Shown here piece after piece: positions 31,409-43,705 of a stretch of 50,000 nucleotides of DNA. The notes below the pieces were generated by a model. The model had not been told where the DNA came from, did no database searches, and saw only the letters and a program-made list of their open reading frames with translations. The stretch is from contig CM022675.1 in the NCBI GenBank assembly GCA_012295275.1, forward strand, positions 11,442,016-11,492,015. Reading direction: 5' to 3'. Each line of letters opens with the position of its first letter. Within the stretch, counting starts at the first letter, position 1. The position numbers and the translations under genes were made by a program. The stretch comes from Chrysomallon squamiferum. Lineage: Eukaryota; Mollusca; Gastropoda; Neomphalida; Peltospiridae.

Positions 31409-32458
31409 CTCGATATTTACGTTGTTTTGTGTCTTAAATGAATATCACTGATAAGTCACAGTGAATATAAAGAACTTAAAAAGCAGTTTGAAAATCACCC
31501 AGTGTACACAAACATACACACGCTGTACATCTTTGTATATAAGAAACATTTTAATTTTGTTTGCTGTTTTCTTCACTCTTACTCCATCTTTAGAACTCGA
31601 TTCACGGAATTTGTCAACTTTCATTTAATTGTTTTTATTGTCTGCGTTAAGTAACTTATATTGATTGTGATAATAAGTAAATGTTCACTATTTTGAATAA
31701 TTTCGTGTGTACATAATTATTAATATTATATGTATTCAAAATAAATCATAGAATAATATTTGTAAAACTGTTCAATCATTATGATAAATACCATTATTGC
31801 TCTTTTAATGTATTTTCTGTCATATATGATTAATAGCACATATATTATTATTCACACGCACACACACACACATATATATATGCATACACGCATAAACACA
31901 TAAACACATATTTCGTATTTTAATTTGATTTTAAAAAATAATTGGTAAATTATAATTTTATATCAATTTCACATTATTTATTATTCTAATAGCACAATTT
32001 TGCATCACAGATGTACTAATGCAAATAAATCTTTGAATATAAAAAAATAAATAAATAAAGTTCATGATAATTGATGTCAAAACATATTTTATGGTTTTGC
32101 ATCGAGAATTGAGTTCCATGTTTAGAAAATATCATAATATCGTTAAAAAAAAAAAAAAAAAAACGTATATCAATAAAATAAAATAAAATTAGTTTGATTA
32201 ATATCTTTTGCATAATGGTAAAGCTAAATATAAATTCAAAAACGTTGTGTATTGTTATCTTGGTTCTTGTGTACTGGATAATATTATGTCAGGTCAAAGT
32301 TCGAATGATCTGTGAGCAGTAAATATTGCTCCATTTCTGATTGGTTGTTACTGTAGTTATTATAGAACAATTAATAACAGTCACATTTCGTTATGTTTCT
32401 GATTGTTTGAATAAGGTGAACGTGGATGTTTCAAACTTTTTCTCTCAAGTATATAGTG
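31407..32458. other. AT-rich unique DNA, nothing identified
   Basis: About 1 kb of ordinary AT-rich sequence with small CA/TA runs near 31856-31885 and an A run at 32145-32163. No gene can be supported; an exact ATGCAAAT occurs at 32019-32026 with little weight in this composition. Confidence 0.5.
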
Positions 32459-32459
32459 T

Positions 32460-32461
32460 AC

Positions 32462-32503
<42 letters not shown>

Positions 32504-32516
32504 ATGTCTGTCTGTC

Positions 32517-32557
<41 letters not shown>

Positions 32558-32760
32558 GTATAATAGTAAACATACAAACACACTCCTTATATATATAATA
32601 GCTAAAATATAATAGTATAATAGTACACGTACAAACGCACCCCTTATATATATATATATATATGTTGATAGATGGATAGATAGATAGATGTGGATTTAGA
32701 AATAGATATATATATATAAGAGTGTGTGTGTGTACTATTATACTATTACACTTTTACTAT
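32460..32760. repeat. (CTAT)n, (TA)n and a 57-bp duplicated then inverted unit
   Basis: CTAT units (32462-32502), TA array (32520-32553), then two direct copies of a TAATAGTATAATAGTA-led unit (32553 and 32610, 57 bp apart). A third copy is in reverse orientation, with TACTATTATACTATTA at 32733-32748. The inverted third copy also retains the CA-rich and TA-rich tails. Confidence 0.93.
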
Positions 32761-33009
32761 TATATATTAACACAGATATAGGCACATACACACCCACACA
32801 ACTGTTTTTGCATTTTCAGATAGGTAAACATTCACACACAAATTCAAACACACACCGCCCCAACAACATTCGCAAAAATACACCAACGAAAAAACAAACA
32901 AAACAAATAAATAATAAGCCTACACAATACGCACACAAAAACGCATATGCACGATTACTTCTTCAAAGAAACACACATCTGCACACGCTAAGATACAGAT
33001 AAAAGAAAA

Positions 33010-33046
<37 letters not shown>

Positions 33047-33060
33047 TATATATATATACT
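32761..33060. repeat. CA-rich degenerate stretch and (CA)n(TA)n
   Basis: Sequence rich in ACACA words, then a clean CA array (33014-33042) and a TA run (33047-33058). Confidence 0.88.
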
Positions 33061-33156
33061 TTTGTACCTATGTACGTACGTATCACATTTCGAGTATGGT
33101 TAACAAGATCTCTCCACATACGGTCTGCTTAATTTTATTTAAGATAATAATTTAGG

Positions 33157-33185
33157 TTGTTTTTTTTTTTTTTTTTTTTTTTTTC
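33157..33185. repeat. Poly(T)28
   Basis: Uninterrupted T run. Confidence 0.97.
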
Positions 33186-33453
33186 TATTTCTTTCAGTAT
33201 GTATGTTTATGTGTGTTTACGTATGTAGTATATAAATGTGCATATGTGTCTGAGTGACAGCCTGTACGTATGTAGCTTTTGTGCATCGATGAATACTTTA
33301 GCAGTAAATGTAAAATAAAATAAACCAGACTCTGTGTTGATGATAAGTTTCGAGTCAAGGCTAAGATAATAATTATTATTCAACTGATAATAAGATAATA
33401 GTTGTATTTCTTTCAAATAATAGGATTTTTTATCCTGATGTTTTCATAATTAG

Positions 33454-33455
<2 letters not shown>

Positions 33456-33488
<33 letters not shown>
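33456..33488. repeat. (TA)16
   Basis: Uninterrupted TA dinucleotides. Confidence 0.97.
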
Positions 33489-33489
<1 letters not shown>

Positions 33490-33574
33490 CTTGGTAAACT
33501 CCTCGAGTGCTGGTTGGAAAGAGAATTAACTTAATGGGGCTATCGAAAAAGACTGATACTTGAACCTGTCAGTT

Positions 33575-33810
33575 CTGATTATTATTTTTTATTATTATTT
33601 TTTTTTTTCTCTCCTTGGGGAAGCACGGATATTGCAAACTATAAATGTTTATTTATTTATTTATTTATTTATTTACAAAATCATGAAACTACTGTAGATG
33701 AATAAAACAGCAAAAATGTAATGAAACCAAAAGGAAGAAACAGGACAGACTTAAAGCAACACAAAGGAATAAAATCAAATGAACTGGTCAAAAAAAAAAA
33801 AAAAAAAAAC
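33575..33810. repeat. T-rich, (TTTA)n and poly(A)20
   Basis: T-rich tract, TTTA units (33648-33674), unique spacer and A run (33790-33809). Confidence 0.93.
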
Positions 33811-33839
33811 AAGAGAATATAAAATAAACAATTAAAATC

Positions 33840-34240
33840 AAAGAAATAAAACCAAATAAAATGCGCTCACCTGTATTTCCGACTTTCGTAAGAATGTTTC
33901 AGTAAACGACCTCCCAACGCAATTTCTGTTTTAAATAACAATCGAGTGACGTCATTAACTATCTACGATTATGACGTCATAAGTTGTTAATGCTCAAGCT
34001 TATTAACATTTATTCTTATTTTAATGTTCCATTTGAGACACCAGTAATAAATCAAAGGAAAGAAAAACAAATTACGTTTGCATGAGCCACAGACTAATAT
34101 ATAATGGTGAGATAGGAAAAGAAACATACCTTTGTATATTATGCTCTAAATGAAACTAAATTCCACTCAGATTCATTTAACTCAGAAGCACAGGGAATAA
34201 GTAACAATGAAAATGACAGACAGGTGAGTGAGAATCAAAA
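33840..34240. promoter_or_regulatory. Non-repetitive segment with paired CRE palindromes
   Basis: Two exact TGACGTCA sites at 33947-33954 and 33972-33979, start-to-start 25 bp, with TTAAC-type sequence between. Surrounding unique DNA includes CTCACCTGTATTTCCGAC. Candidate CREB/ATF-responsive element, inferred. Confidence 0.45.
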
Positions 34241-34244
34241 AAGT

Positions 34245-34263
34245 AAAAAAAAAAAAAAAAAAA
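34245..34263. repeat. Poly(A)19
   Basis: Uninterrupted A run following GTA. Confidence 0.97.
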
Positions 34264-34387
34264 GTAAATTTAATTTTCTTTCGTGTATATTATTCTTAAT
34301 TTTTCGCTTTTTATTTAGGAAACAGTTACAAGAATGAATTTCATATTCTCTTAAGCCTTGCACTTAATTAGGGAAGCCTTGCAAATT

Positions 34388-34412
34388 ATTATTAGGGTTT
34401 ACTATTAGATTA

Positions 34413-34491
<79 letters not shown>

Positions 34492-34530
34492 TTATTATTT
34501 ATTAGGATTATTAAATTTATTTATTTATTT
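34388..34530. repeat. (ATT)n(ACT)n(ATT)n triplets and (TTTA)n
   Basis: ATT array (34411-34445), ACT array (34446-34491), ATT remnant and TTTA units. Confidence 0.96.
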
Positions 34531-34689
34531 AATTTGTTTGTGGCGCCTCTTTTTGAAACACAGTGAATGTGTCTTTATAAATGCATAAAATAAATCTTCC
34601 TTGTGATTAAAATAAGGTTTGAACACAGTGACTGAATGATTTTATATTACATGAATATTATGTGTGATTTATTTGTCTGTCTAAATGGT

Positions 34690-34800
34690 TGTTATATATA
34701 TATATTTTTATTATATATATATATGTATGTATGTATCTATGTATTCATTTATGTATATATATGTACATAATGTGTGTGTATATTCATTTAATAATATATG
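34690..34800. repeat. (TA)n/(TATG)n
   Basis: TA and TATG units; the frame 34685-34927 is repeat noise. Confidence 0.9.
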
Positions 34801-34924
34801 CACATATTTTCTTTCTATTTTTTTTTATTTTAATAACTCGTGTGTATTCATTATAAGAACATGCTTATTCGCGGATGCGTATGTTTATTCATGTCATGCA
34901 TTCATGTTTATTCATAAAATAATA

Positions 34925-35068
34925 TAACAGCTGCCTCGAAGTGAAAGGCACGTGCACGAAGGGGTTTGGGGGTGTGTGTGCGTTTCCGCATGTACGCACA
35001 TTTTTCCTTCTTTCCGTCCCTTTGATGAAAACTAGAACGTCTTTTTTTTTTTTTTTTTTTTTTTTTTT
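34925..35068. other. Short CpG-bearing unique segment ending in poly(T)28
   Basis: Unique sequence with AGGCACGTGCACGAAGG (CACGTG at 34949-34954) and GTGTGTGTGCG, followed by a T run at 35041-35068. Confidence 0.4.
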
Positions 35069-35387
35069 ATTATTAATTCCTTTTAACACACTATCAAGTT
35101 TATTTCACGGTTGTATGTACTTGTAGTATGTGTGATATACTACCACTGCATAATGTATTCTAAACATCACTTGAAAAGCAAAAACACAAATCCAGCGCCC
35201 TTTCGGTAACATTATTTTTAAAGGACTTAACTCTGGAAGATATTTATCAAGCAAAAGGAAGGACGGGTCAGAAAAAAATGGTAACGATTTTACAACCCAA
35301 ACGCGACTTGTCTTACTTCGCGTCTACTATGTAGCACATCCTTGTAAATTGAACTTTTATGTGTTTGCGAGGTTCGCTCGAGATCTT

Positions 35388-35413
35388 GGGGGGGGAGGGG
35401 GAGGGGATGGGGG
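35388..35413 (+). other. G-quadruplex-forming tract
   Basis: G8-A-G5-A-G4-AT-G5 on the + strand: four G runs with loops of one or two bases, an ideal intramolecular quadruplex pattern. No comparable tract was seen elsewhere in the window. Confidence 0.75.
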
Positions 35414-35503
35414 TTGTTTGTCTGTGAAGGTACGTACGTAGAAATTTTCGGTCCAATATCGAGGGCAGTTGTTGACATTGAGGGTATAAAATTGTGCTTA
35501 CGA

Positions 35504-35515
35504 TTTGGCGCCAAA
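35504..35515. promoter_or_regulatory. E2F palindrome TTTGGCGCCAAA
   Basis: Perfect 12-bp palindrome giving TTTGGCGC on both strands, matching TTTSGCGC. It lies 13 bp after TATAAAA. Confidence 0.5.
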
Positions 35516-35524
35516 CGAAACGAA

Positions 35525-35584
35525 ATGGCTTTATTGCCCGAAATGGACCGCCATAAACTGGCCCTCGGATCAACTTCATCGTAG
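35525..35584 (+). CDS. Micro-ORF of 19 codons after TATA/E2F motifs
   Basis: ATG with G at -3 and G at +4, reading MALLPEMDRHKLALGSTSS then TAG. It is 34 bp downstream of TATAAAA, so a transcript start near 35515 would leave a very short leader. No family recognised. The opposite strand is open too (35313-35579). Most likely chance, listed because of the promoter-like motifs. Confidence 0.1.
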   Translation: MALLPEMDRHKLALGSTSS

Positions 35585-35671
35585 AGGTTTATGACGAATT
35601 TCTGAAGCGTAAAAGAACATCAAAGACGAGAGACCGAGCTTGATTTATCTCGTATCTCGATTCGTTTGCTG

Positions 35672-35815
35672 TTGGCGTCGTTGTTGTTGATGTCGTTGTT
35701 GTTGTTGTAATTGTTATTGTTATTATTTATTATTATTATGAATTATTATTATTACTGTTATTAATTTATCACTACTACCACAATTATTATTATTCTTTTT
35801 TGTTATTATTATGAC

Positions 35816-35857
<42 letters not shown>

Positions 35858-35915
35858 CATCATTAATTTATTACTACTACTACAATTATTATTATTATTG
35901 TTGTTGTTAGTTATA
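35672..35915. repeat. GTT/ATT/ACT triplet array
   Basis: GTT triplets (35682-35712) pass into ATT with ACT interruptions; cleanest ATT at 35818-35857. Confidence 0.95.
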
Positions 35916-35999
35916 AAATAACAACTGAAAATAAAACTTTTAAATATCGAATATTTTAATGAAAAAAAGAGGTTATATTATACTAAGTATAAGTCTCTC

Positions 36000-36110
36000 A
36001 TATATATATATATATACGAATATTCACACACATACACTTGCATATACACATACACACACACATACATACACATATACATTAGAATATACATACAAATATA
36101 GATACACACA
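36000..36110. repeat. (TA)n and (ACAT)n
   Basis: TA run (36000-36016) followed by ACAT/ACAC units. Confidence 0.93.
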
Positions 36111-36461
36111 TAAAAGAAATATTGGATATATGAAAAAGCTTCAATCAAATCGTTCAATATAAGCTTCATTATTTTAAATATACTTTTATAATTAACAAAA
36201 ATGCGGGCAAAACAATCTTTAAATTTCACAAACTGAAAAAAAATAAAAAGTAAATCAACAAAAGAAATATGAGTTTTGATAAATACAATTATTCATTGGC
36301 TTGCGATCGTTATTTCGAAAATAAGTTTACAATTTTAATTATAGTAAATTCGTTTTTTTTTTGTTTTTTTTTAATGACTATTGATATATCTGACAGGCAT
36401 AGCATAATTTTATATTTGTAGAAATAAGGCTAATTTATTTTAAAACAACATCCATCAACAT

Positions 36462-36493
36462 TAATATATATATATATATATATATATTAATAT

Positions 36494-36531
<38 letters not shown>
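36462..36531. repeat. (TA)n(TAGA)n
   Basis: TA dinucleotides to 36487 and again near 36491, then nine TAGA units. Confidence 0.96.
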
Positions 36532-36532
<1 letters not shown>

Positions 36533-37654
36533 CAAAATAACTATAATAGTACAGTTATAATTATCTATTAAAAAAGTGGTTTTAAAATTTGTAAACTATC
36601 TAAGATACTTTATGCTGATGTAATAACGAGTTGGTAAAAATAACTGCGTTTTGCAGATTATTTAAAGTTGAAATTGTAGCGTCATTTTATTATTAATAAC
36701 ATTTTCATAAATATATTTTTTTTTTATTATTATTTTTTTTTTAATAATTTATTAAATATTTTGTTAATCATTTGCTGTTCCCTTTCTTAAAACAAGTTTT
36801 ATTTAATAACTAATAGTGAAATATTTTAATAAGTTAAATCAGTATTAAATAATAACTCCATAATTATAATTATATATCTCTAATATTACATTTTGAAACT
36901 GTAATAAACATATTGATAAATGATTGGTAAAAATTTCATTATTGGAGACAATAGTTTCATCTTTGCCTTTATTTTAAATCTATGGTATTAATTTAATCAA
37001 GTTTATTAAGAAATTAATTAAATTCATTACCTATTTTTGTCAGAACAGAACTACAAATGTACAATTTAAAAACAAAAATCAGTACAGTTTAACAATGACA
37101 CTATTTATGTTTATCTATAATTAAAGATTATTAAACTGAAAATATATTATACTTCAGTTTTAAAATTCGTAACAATAATTATTTTTATACAAAAGGTTGT
37201 TATACTTAAATTTTAATATAGCTACATAACATTTTTTTTATGAATTGAGCAAAGAAATAACATTGGAAAAGTTTTCATCAAGATTTTATTACAGTAACTT
37301 CCTAGATTCAATAATATTTGCAGTAAATATATTACTTTAAATAAACATAAATATTATTATTTTGAAGCATCAGTACTATTATTTTTTTTATTCCCAACAT
37401 AATGATGACTTACTAAATAGATACAGTGTACTGTGCAGTAACTTGTATTTTTAGTCAAAGTAGCTTTATACATGAATTTAATGAAGGACGTCTCATTTTT
37501 AATCTTCCATTTTATGATAGTGTTCATTTTTTAAGTATCAGTATTATTTTGTTAATACCAAGTTAATAAATATTCATGTTTTATAGCATATTTATGCTAT
37601 CTATCTATGGGCATTTCAGATATGATGTTAATACGTGACTAAAAGTGCACATTC

Positions 37655-37925
37655 CTACATACATACATATATACATAGATGCATCCATACAAACATTAAT
37701 AAATTATATATATACATAAATTACATATATGCATACATGAATACATATAGACACACATGAATACATATATACATACATATATATATACATAACATATATA
37801 AATACGTAAACACATAAATACATACCTAAACACATACATACATACATACTTACTTATATAAATTACATATATACATACATACATACATACATTTATATAT
37901 ACATACAAACATATATACATACATA
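37655..37925. repeat. (ATAC)n degenerate array
   Basis: ATACAT units with AAAT and ATAT variants inside the AT-rich field. Minus-strand Tyr/Cys-rich frame is an artefact. Confidence 0.92.
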
Positions 37926-40900
37926 AATTATTTTGCATTACAATATCCAAAGTAAGACAACATAACACATACAAATAACATCTTAAAACGCTAAAGGGTA
38001 CAAATGTAATAACAGAAAAAAACAATCAGAATTTACAATTAATATTAATGAATGTCCTAAGGGTTCTATTTTAATAACCTTTTTTTACTTTAATTAACTG
38101 TTTATTACATTAATACTGGTGAATACATTACAACGGTAACCTGAAAAACAATGGGCGAAAAATTCAATAAAAATAAAATAATATTAATGCATATCTTAGA
38201 GAGTAATTTCAAAATATAGCCATTTTCATTGATTAAATCGTCGCATGTACAGTTTTGTATTAATAGTTTTATAAAATGCAAAAATTAAATTTTTAAAACC
38301 ATAGGGAACTCATATAATAAAAGCGATTCTAACCTAAAAAAAAATGAAAATATTATTTCTGTATGTCTTGAATTTGTAATGTTCAAACTATTGCATTGAT
38401 GTTGTAGCTAAATGTTTAATATATTGATTTTATATTGATACTGTTATAATACTTATCAACGGCATATTCAGAAGCTGCAGTGAACGAATATAATATCAGT
38501 AAAACTGATCTAAGGTCTGTGTATTAAACTTCAAACTCATCTTTTAATATTTTAATTAATCATTTAATATACTACTTTTAATATCGATACCATAATAATA
38601 TCTATCAATAACATCTTCAAAAGCAGCATACAATGTATTAAAAAAAAGAAGAAAAAAAACAACAATAAAATAAAACACATAAACAAAAATGATACCGCTT
38701 TGGATAAAATATGTAATTTTCCAACTAATATTCTGATAATTTAATTAACTGTTTAATATATTAGTTTTATATGGATAGTATTATAATTGAGACGAATAAA
38801 ACACAACAGGTGACAGATATTAATATTAAAAACTAATCTAAGAAATGTAAATACTGTTAAATTTCTGCATAGCTGTCATTTTAATGTGGCCTTTTAATCA
38901 ACGTTTTAATTTAGTTGTTTTTTTTTTATATATAATATTATAATGATATATCTTTTAACTGACGTAACATATTTCTTAATGTATGGCTAAATATTTGAAT
39001 TATTCAGTTTGTATGGATAATCACTTAGTTGCATAATAATGGTATTATATAGCTTTATGCATGTACATGTACATAATCACACGCAGAGAGAGAGAGAGAC
39101 CGACCGATATATACATTTATATACTCACATTTACGTTAATAAGTAAATAAATAATAAGTAATGTGATGAACTGATTAAGATTTTGAAGCTACTCAACAAT
39201 AGAATTATGACTTGAAAGATAAAAATCTGTATTCCTATCAGTAATTTGTTTATTTGAGGTTATTTGTTTCTTCCCTTCACACTTTTGATAGTATAATAAA
39301 GATATCAAATTGAAATTGTTCTGTTTTCATTTATAAGAAACCACGAAATATCGAAATAATTGTAACAAGTTCAAAATATTTCATTATTATTTAAAAAAAA
39401 AAAAAAATTGTAAAAGCTTAACGAACTGTTTAGCAATAACTTCTTTAATTTTAATAATAACTTTTTATTACAACTGTAATCAACAGGAGCTTTGTATTTC
39501 ACAACTCAATGATCACTTCAACTTTGCTATATAGGGATAAGATTTATAAATATTTTAATTTTTATAATTTTAATCAAGGGCTTGGTAACGGTTTTGTGTC
39601 AGAATTGAATAGTAGCATCGAAGATGAAAGTGTTTTGCTATTGTTTACGCATTTTTACATTATTCATCAACTGACTTTAGTATTGGATTTATAAATTTAA
39701 ATAGTTATTAATTTTAGTTTTCAAATTCACCATCATTTAGAGTTCACTATCCGTGATGATGAGCGCTTCAAAACTAAATTCTTACTGTTTTGAAACTTGT
39801 GTGTTTTCAAAGCTTTGAATACTTCCAGCAAAATTTTAGTAATTATTTTTTTTTTTTCATTGCAAATAGCTTTAGAATCGTAATCACATATTTATTAAAC
39901 TCTTCTTAAGTTCATTTTTGTTCTATTATTTATAAAAGGTTATAATAAAGTTGCATCAGAAATTTCGAAATTTTAAAATTAAAAATTGAGTGCAATTTTA
40001 AAACTTTTCTTTCTAATAAAAAACTCTATAAGTTCAAATAATAATTTATAACTAAAAATATATTTCTTTTTTTAATTTTAATTATTCTCTTTTTTTAAAT
40101 TTTTAAATTTTTATTTTGTTTTTTATTTTATATTTTATTTTTATTTTTTAATTTTTTTTTAAGTAATGATAAAATCTTTATAGATAAAGAATAATATTAT
40201 GTTTAAACTTCTATGCAGTTTTAAACACCATGTTTGAAAGATTTCATGGGTACAAATTTGACATTTAAGCTGTTGCATAATTTAAACACACAATTCCGAA
40301 AGGATTTCATGAAAACAATACCTATTATTTATCGAATGATTTTAATAACAATACATATAACATGTTATAAACTTGTTTTAAATAATCCAAGTGTAATTTT
40401 TATATTATTTAACTCTTTTATTAAGACTTTAAGCTTTAAAATTTTCCTTTCATTATAAACATGTTTCATTATAAATTACATAGGTTAAAAATAGTCTTAT
40501 ATATATCTGTTAGTTACTGAGTAATACTGACACCAGTTTTAATAATAATAATTACAAACTCAATTGGCAGTTGTTTTTTATTATTATAATATTTCATGAA
40601 ATGTTGATAATAATAAATTTAATCATTATAAAATTGATAATTCTAACGGGATGGGTGTCTATCCTTTATTTATTTATTTATTTATTACATTTGTACATCA
40701 TTTAATTGTTTAATCATTACATTACTAAAACACTTTTGTTATTTTAATCTGTTATTTAGTCCAAATTTAAATACATGGTAAAACTTGTATATTTGTATCA
40801 ACAATGCCCTAATAATTATTGTATTATACAATACTAGTTTGAAACTAGTGAGAAATAATTATTAATTTACAATAATAATTTCTTCTTTTGCATGTTTGTT

Positions 40901-40984
40901 TAGTTTTAAATAATTATAACAATGTCTAAGATTATTTTTAAAGCAGCTATATTTATGAAGAAAGTATTAATTACTCTGTTGGCA

Positions 40985-40985
40985 C

Positions 40986-41018
<33 letters not shown>

Positions 41019-41160
41019 TGTATATGTATGTATGCAAGAATGTATGTCTGTATGTATATATATATATATCTATCTATATATGTATCTGTATGTGAGTATA
41101 TGTGTCTGTGTGTGTGTGTTTTATGTATATAGTTGTCTTTGAATATATATATATATATTA
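40985..41160. repeat. (TATG)n, (TA)n and (TG)n
   Basis: TATG units (40988-41034), TA runs (41055-41070, 41144-41158) and TG (41106-41120). Confidence 0.94.
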
Positions 41161-42240
41161 AAATTAAAAGGTTCGTAAAGAATTTCGATACTTTTAAAAG
41201 AACAGTACCATTCTATAATACAAATATTTTTAATTAACATATAATAATAAAGTACTTGTTTTTAGCTAAAAATGTTGTGTTCTTTTGCGTTTTCTTTAAA
41301 CAACTGGACAATTTTGAAAATAATTGTTAATATTTTTGAAGGTTCGATTAACTGTTAACAAGAAATGTTTTGAAACTTTAACAATGACTTGATGAGTATG
41401 AAACTATCTTATTTCTGTAATAATTTCAGAGCTGTAATAAACAGGACTGTTATTAATGTTGTTACCTAAATAGTATAGAATTATAATCAACAGTTCCAAA
41501 GTAAAAATGTTAGTTATTCAGTTACCAGAGAATACTTAATCAGCATTTTAAAACAAAAATTCTGTTGACAAAAATACTGTTGACAAATTTCAAATAATTA
41601 AACATTTTAAAAACACTTTAGAAATAATTTTACAATTACCAATAGTATAATTAATCAACTGTTACTAAATATTTAATAATAATTATAAAATCTTAAAATA
41701 TCATCATAGTATTCAATTTTGAATCAACAATTAAATAATAATTATTAAATATTTAATCAACATTTTAATAGCAATATTAGATATAATGTTCAACTACTGC
41801 AGTTTTAATTAACAATTAAATAATATTTTTTATTAAATATTACATCAGTCCTTATAGAAGTATCAAATCCTTAAATAATAAAATGTTAATGATAATACTC
41901 AACTACTGCACAAGTTTTAATCAAGAGTTTAATAGTATTTGTCATTAAATGTTTTATCAACACTTTAATAATAATATTAAAACCACAAAAATATTGCTAA
42001 TAATATTCAGTTACGATAAAGGTTTTAAGCTGTGGTTTAATCGTAATTCTTAAAGTACAAATTAATACTTTAGATACTAAACCACAAATTGTTAGCCAGC
42101 ATTTTAATAACATTTTCCCATTAAACTCTTAATCAAGAAGAATAAAATTTTACTGGTAATAATCAGTTACTTCAGAAATATTACTCAACAGTTAATTAAC
42201 ACCTCCCAATTTATAAATTATCACTGTTGATATTAAACTT

Positions 42241-42242
<2 letters not shown>

Positions 42243-42278
<36 letters not shown>
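42243..42278. repeat. Poly(T)36
   Basis: Long T run at the end of the AT-rich field, followed by a short A run at 42399-42415. Confidence 0.98.
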
Positions 42279-42283
<5 letters not shown>

Positions 42284-42479
42284 CCAGCGATTTTAATCCA
42301 AAATTCATAAACATGCCAGTAATTATTCTCGTTAGTTAACATAGTTCTTTCTATTAGCTGGAAACTTTTTTTTTTCCTTCGTGGCACTGAAACCCAAAGA
42401 AAAAAAAAAAAAAAACTAAACTTTTTAGCTAGGTAACATGTGAGAGTGATTATAAAGAAAACATGCGATCTAAAGATGG

Positions 42480-42772
42480 TTTCAAATTGAATTAAAACGT
42501 TTGTGTATCTTGTTTCCTCGCTAGCCCAGCCAGCGTCTGCGAATGCGTGTTGTTAACCCTTCTCTCGTTTACAGAATGCATTCGTTCATCGGAATACTGT
42601 GCATGCACGTTCGGTGTTGTATTTTTTTTCAAAACGCTGTTAAGTTATGGATTTGACGCTATCCGCTTTCGCAGACAATTCTAGCAGAAATTCGACCTCC
42701 TCGGCCGACAGTCTATAATAATCGGAAATTTTTCCATCAATCAGAAGCAATTTAGGTTAAATATGTGCATAT
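42480..42772. promoter_or_regulatory. Non-repetitive island 15
   Basis: Unique, CpG-containing sequence after 5.7 kb without any. TTAACCCTTCTCTCGTTTACAG (about 42553-42574) has the form of a strong 3' splice site. The frame after it reads ECIRSSEYCACTFGVV and stays open for about 35 codons to TAG. TATCCGCTTTCGCAGAC and CTCCTCGGCCGACAG follow. Either a short exon or regulatory DNA is possible. Confidence 0.3.
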
Positions 42773-42774
42773 CA

Positions 42775-42876
42775 GACAGAGAGACAGACAGACAGAAAGA
42801 GAGAGAGAGAGAGAGAAGGTGGGAGACACAGACAGAAAAACAGAGAGATAGATAGATAAAAAAGATAGTGAGATAA

Positions 42877-42937
<61 letters not shown>

Positions 42938-42955
42938 CAGACAGATAGATAGAAA

Positions 42956-42996
<41 letters not shown>

Positions 42997-43165
42997 CAGA
43001 TAGACTAATAGATAGATAGATAGATAAACAGACAGACAGACAGATATATAGACAGAAAGATATAGATAGATAGATAGACAGATAGAGAGATAGATAGATA
43101 GATAGATAGATAGACAAAAAGACAGACAGACAGACAGAAAGACAGAAAGACAGTCAGACAGAGAG
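42775..43165. repeat. (GATA)n/(GACA)n array
   Basis: About 390 bp of GATA and GACA tetramers with a short GA block (42799-42815). Minus-strand frames up to 132 codons read Tyr-Leu-Ser-Ile and are artefacts. Confidence 0.97.
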
Positions 43166-43525
43166 ATCATTTTGTAATAAATGTTTTGTCTTTAATTTTT
43201 CTAATAAATATCTCTCTTTCCGTACTACCCTACTTTGTCTGACCGTCTGAATGTCTATTTTTGATCATTATTATATATATATATGTGATCTATTTTAAGT
43301 TTGTTCAGTATAAGTCTGCTCTTTAATTAACAGACATGCAGGTACATGCACATGAAAGTGAAAGCAGGCGAAACAACGCTGACTTGAAGCCAAATTTAAA
43401 TTTCACTAATAAATGTAACTTTGAAACAACTGCCGTGAAGATAAGGCAGTTTACTCCCTAAACTACAATTTAAGACAGATATTAATTAAGTTAAGGATAT
43501 GTGTATTATACATTGTCAGGATGTG
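43166..43525. other. Unique AT-rich stretch, nothing identified
   Basis: Ordinary sequence with a small TA run near 43273-43284; no gene. Confidence 0.5.
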
Positions 43526-43527
43526 CG

Positions 43528-43529
<2 letters not shown>

Positions 43530-43582
<53 letters not shown>

Positions 43583-43705
43583 GTGCCAGTCTGTGCGTGG
43601 GTGTGTGTGTGTGGGAGTTTATGTGTGTTAATTTGTACGCTTCGAGAACAAATTCTGAAACTTAAAAAAAGAATAACCAAAAAAAAAAAAAAAAAAAAAA
43701 AAAAA
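43530..43705. repeat. (GT)25 and poly(A)26
   Basis: GT dinucleotides at 43530-43580 with a TG-rich tail to 43630, then an A run at 43679-43705. Confidence 0.97.

Larger units (their letters stand above)
35150..35670. promoter_or_regulatory. Non-repetitive island 14: G4 tract, TATA box, E2F palindrome
   Basis: Unique, CpG-containing block. In order on +: a quadruplex-forming G tract (35388-35413), TATAAAA (35485-35491), TTTGGCGCCAAA (35504-35515, an E2F consensus in both directions), an ATG in good context at 35525, and GCCATAAA (35550-35557). The order and spacing resemble a compact TATA promoter on +. No long gene follows; a triplet array begins at 35672. Confidence 0.4.
36540..42240. repeat. 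AT-rich field resembling a decayed satellite
   Basis: About 5.7 kb of very AT-rich DNA almost without CpG, built from recurring words: TTTTAATNAAC, GTTTAATA, TAATAATATT, AATCAACAG and TTCAGTTAC. A coarse repeat of roughly 105-155 bp is easiest to see at 41.5-42.2 kb, where CAACTACTGCA or TCAGTTAC words start near 41517, 41791, 41900, 42006 and 42161. Copies are strongly diverged. Small frames (39509-39694, 40234-40458) are composition noise. Confidence 0.5.
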
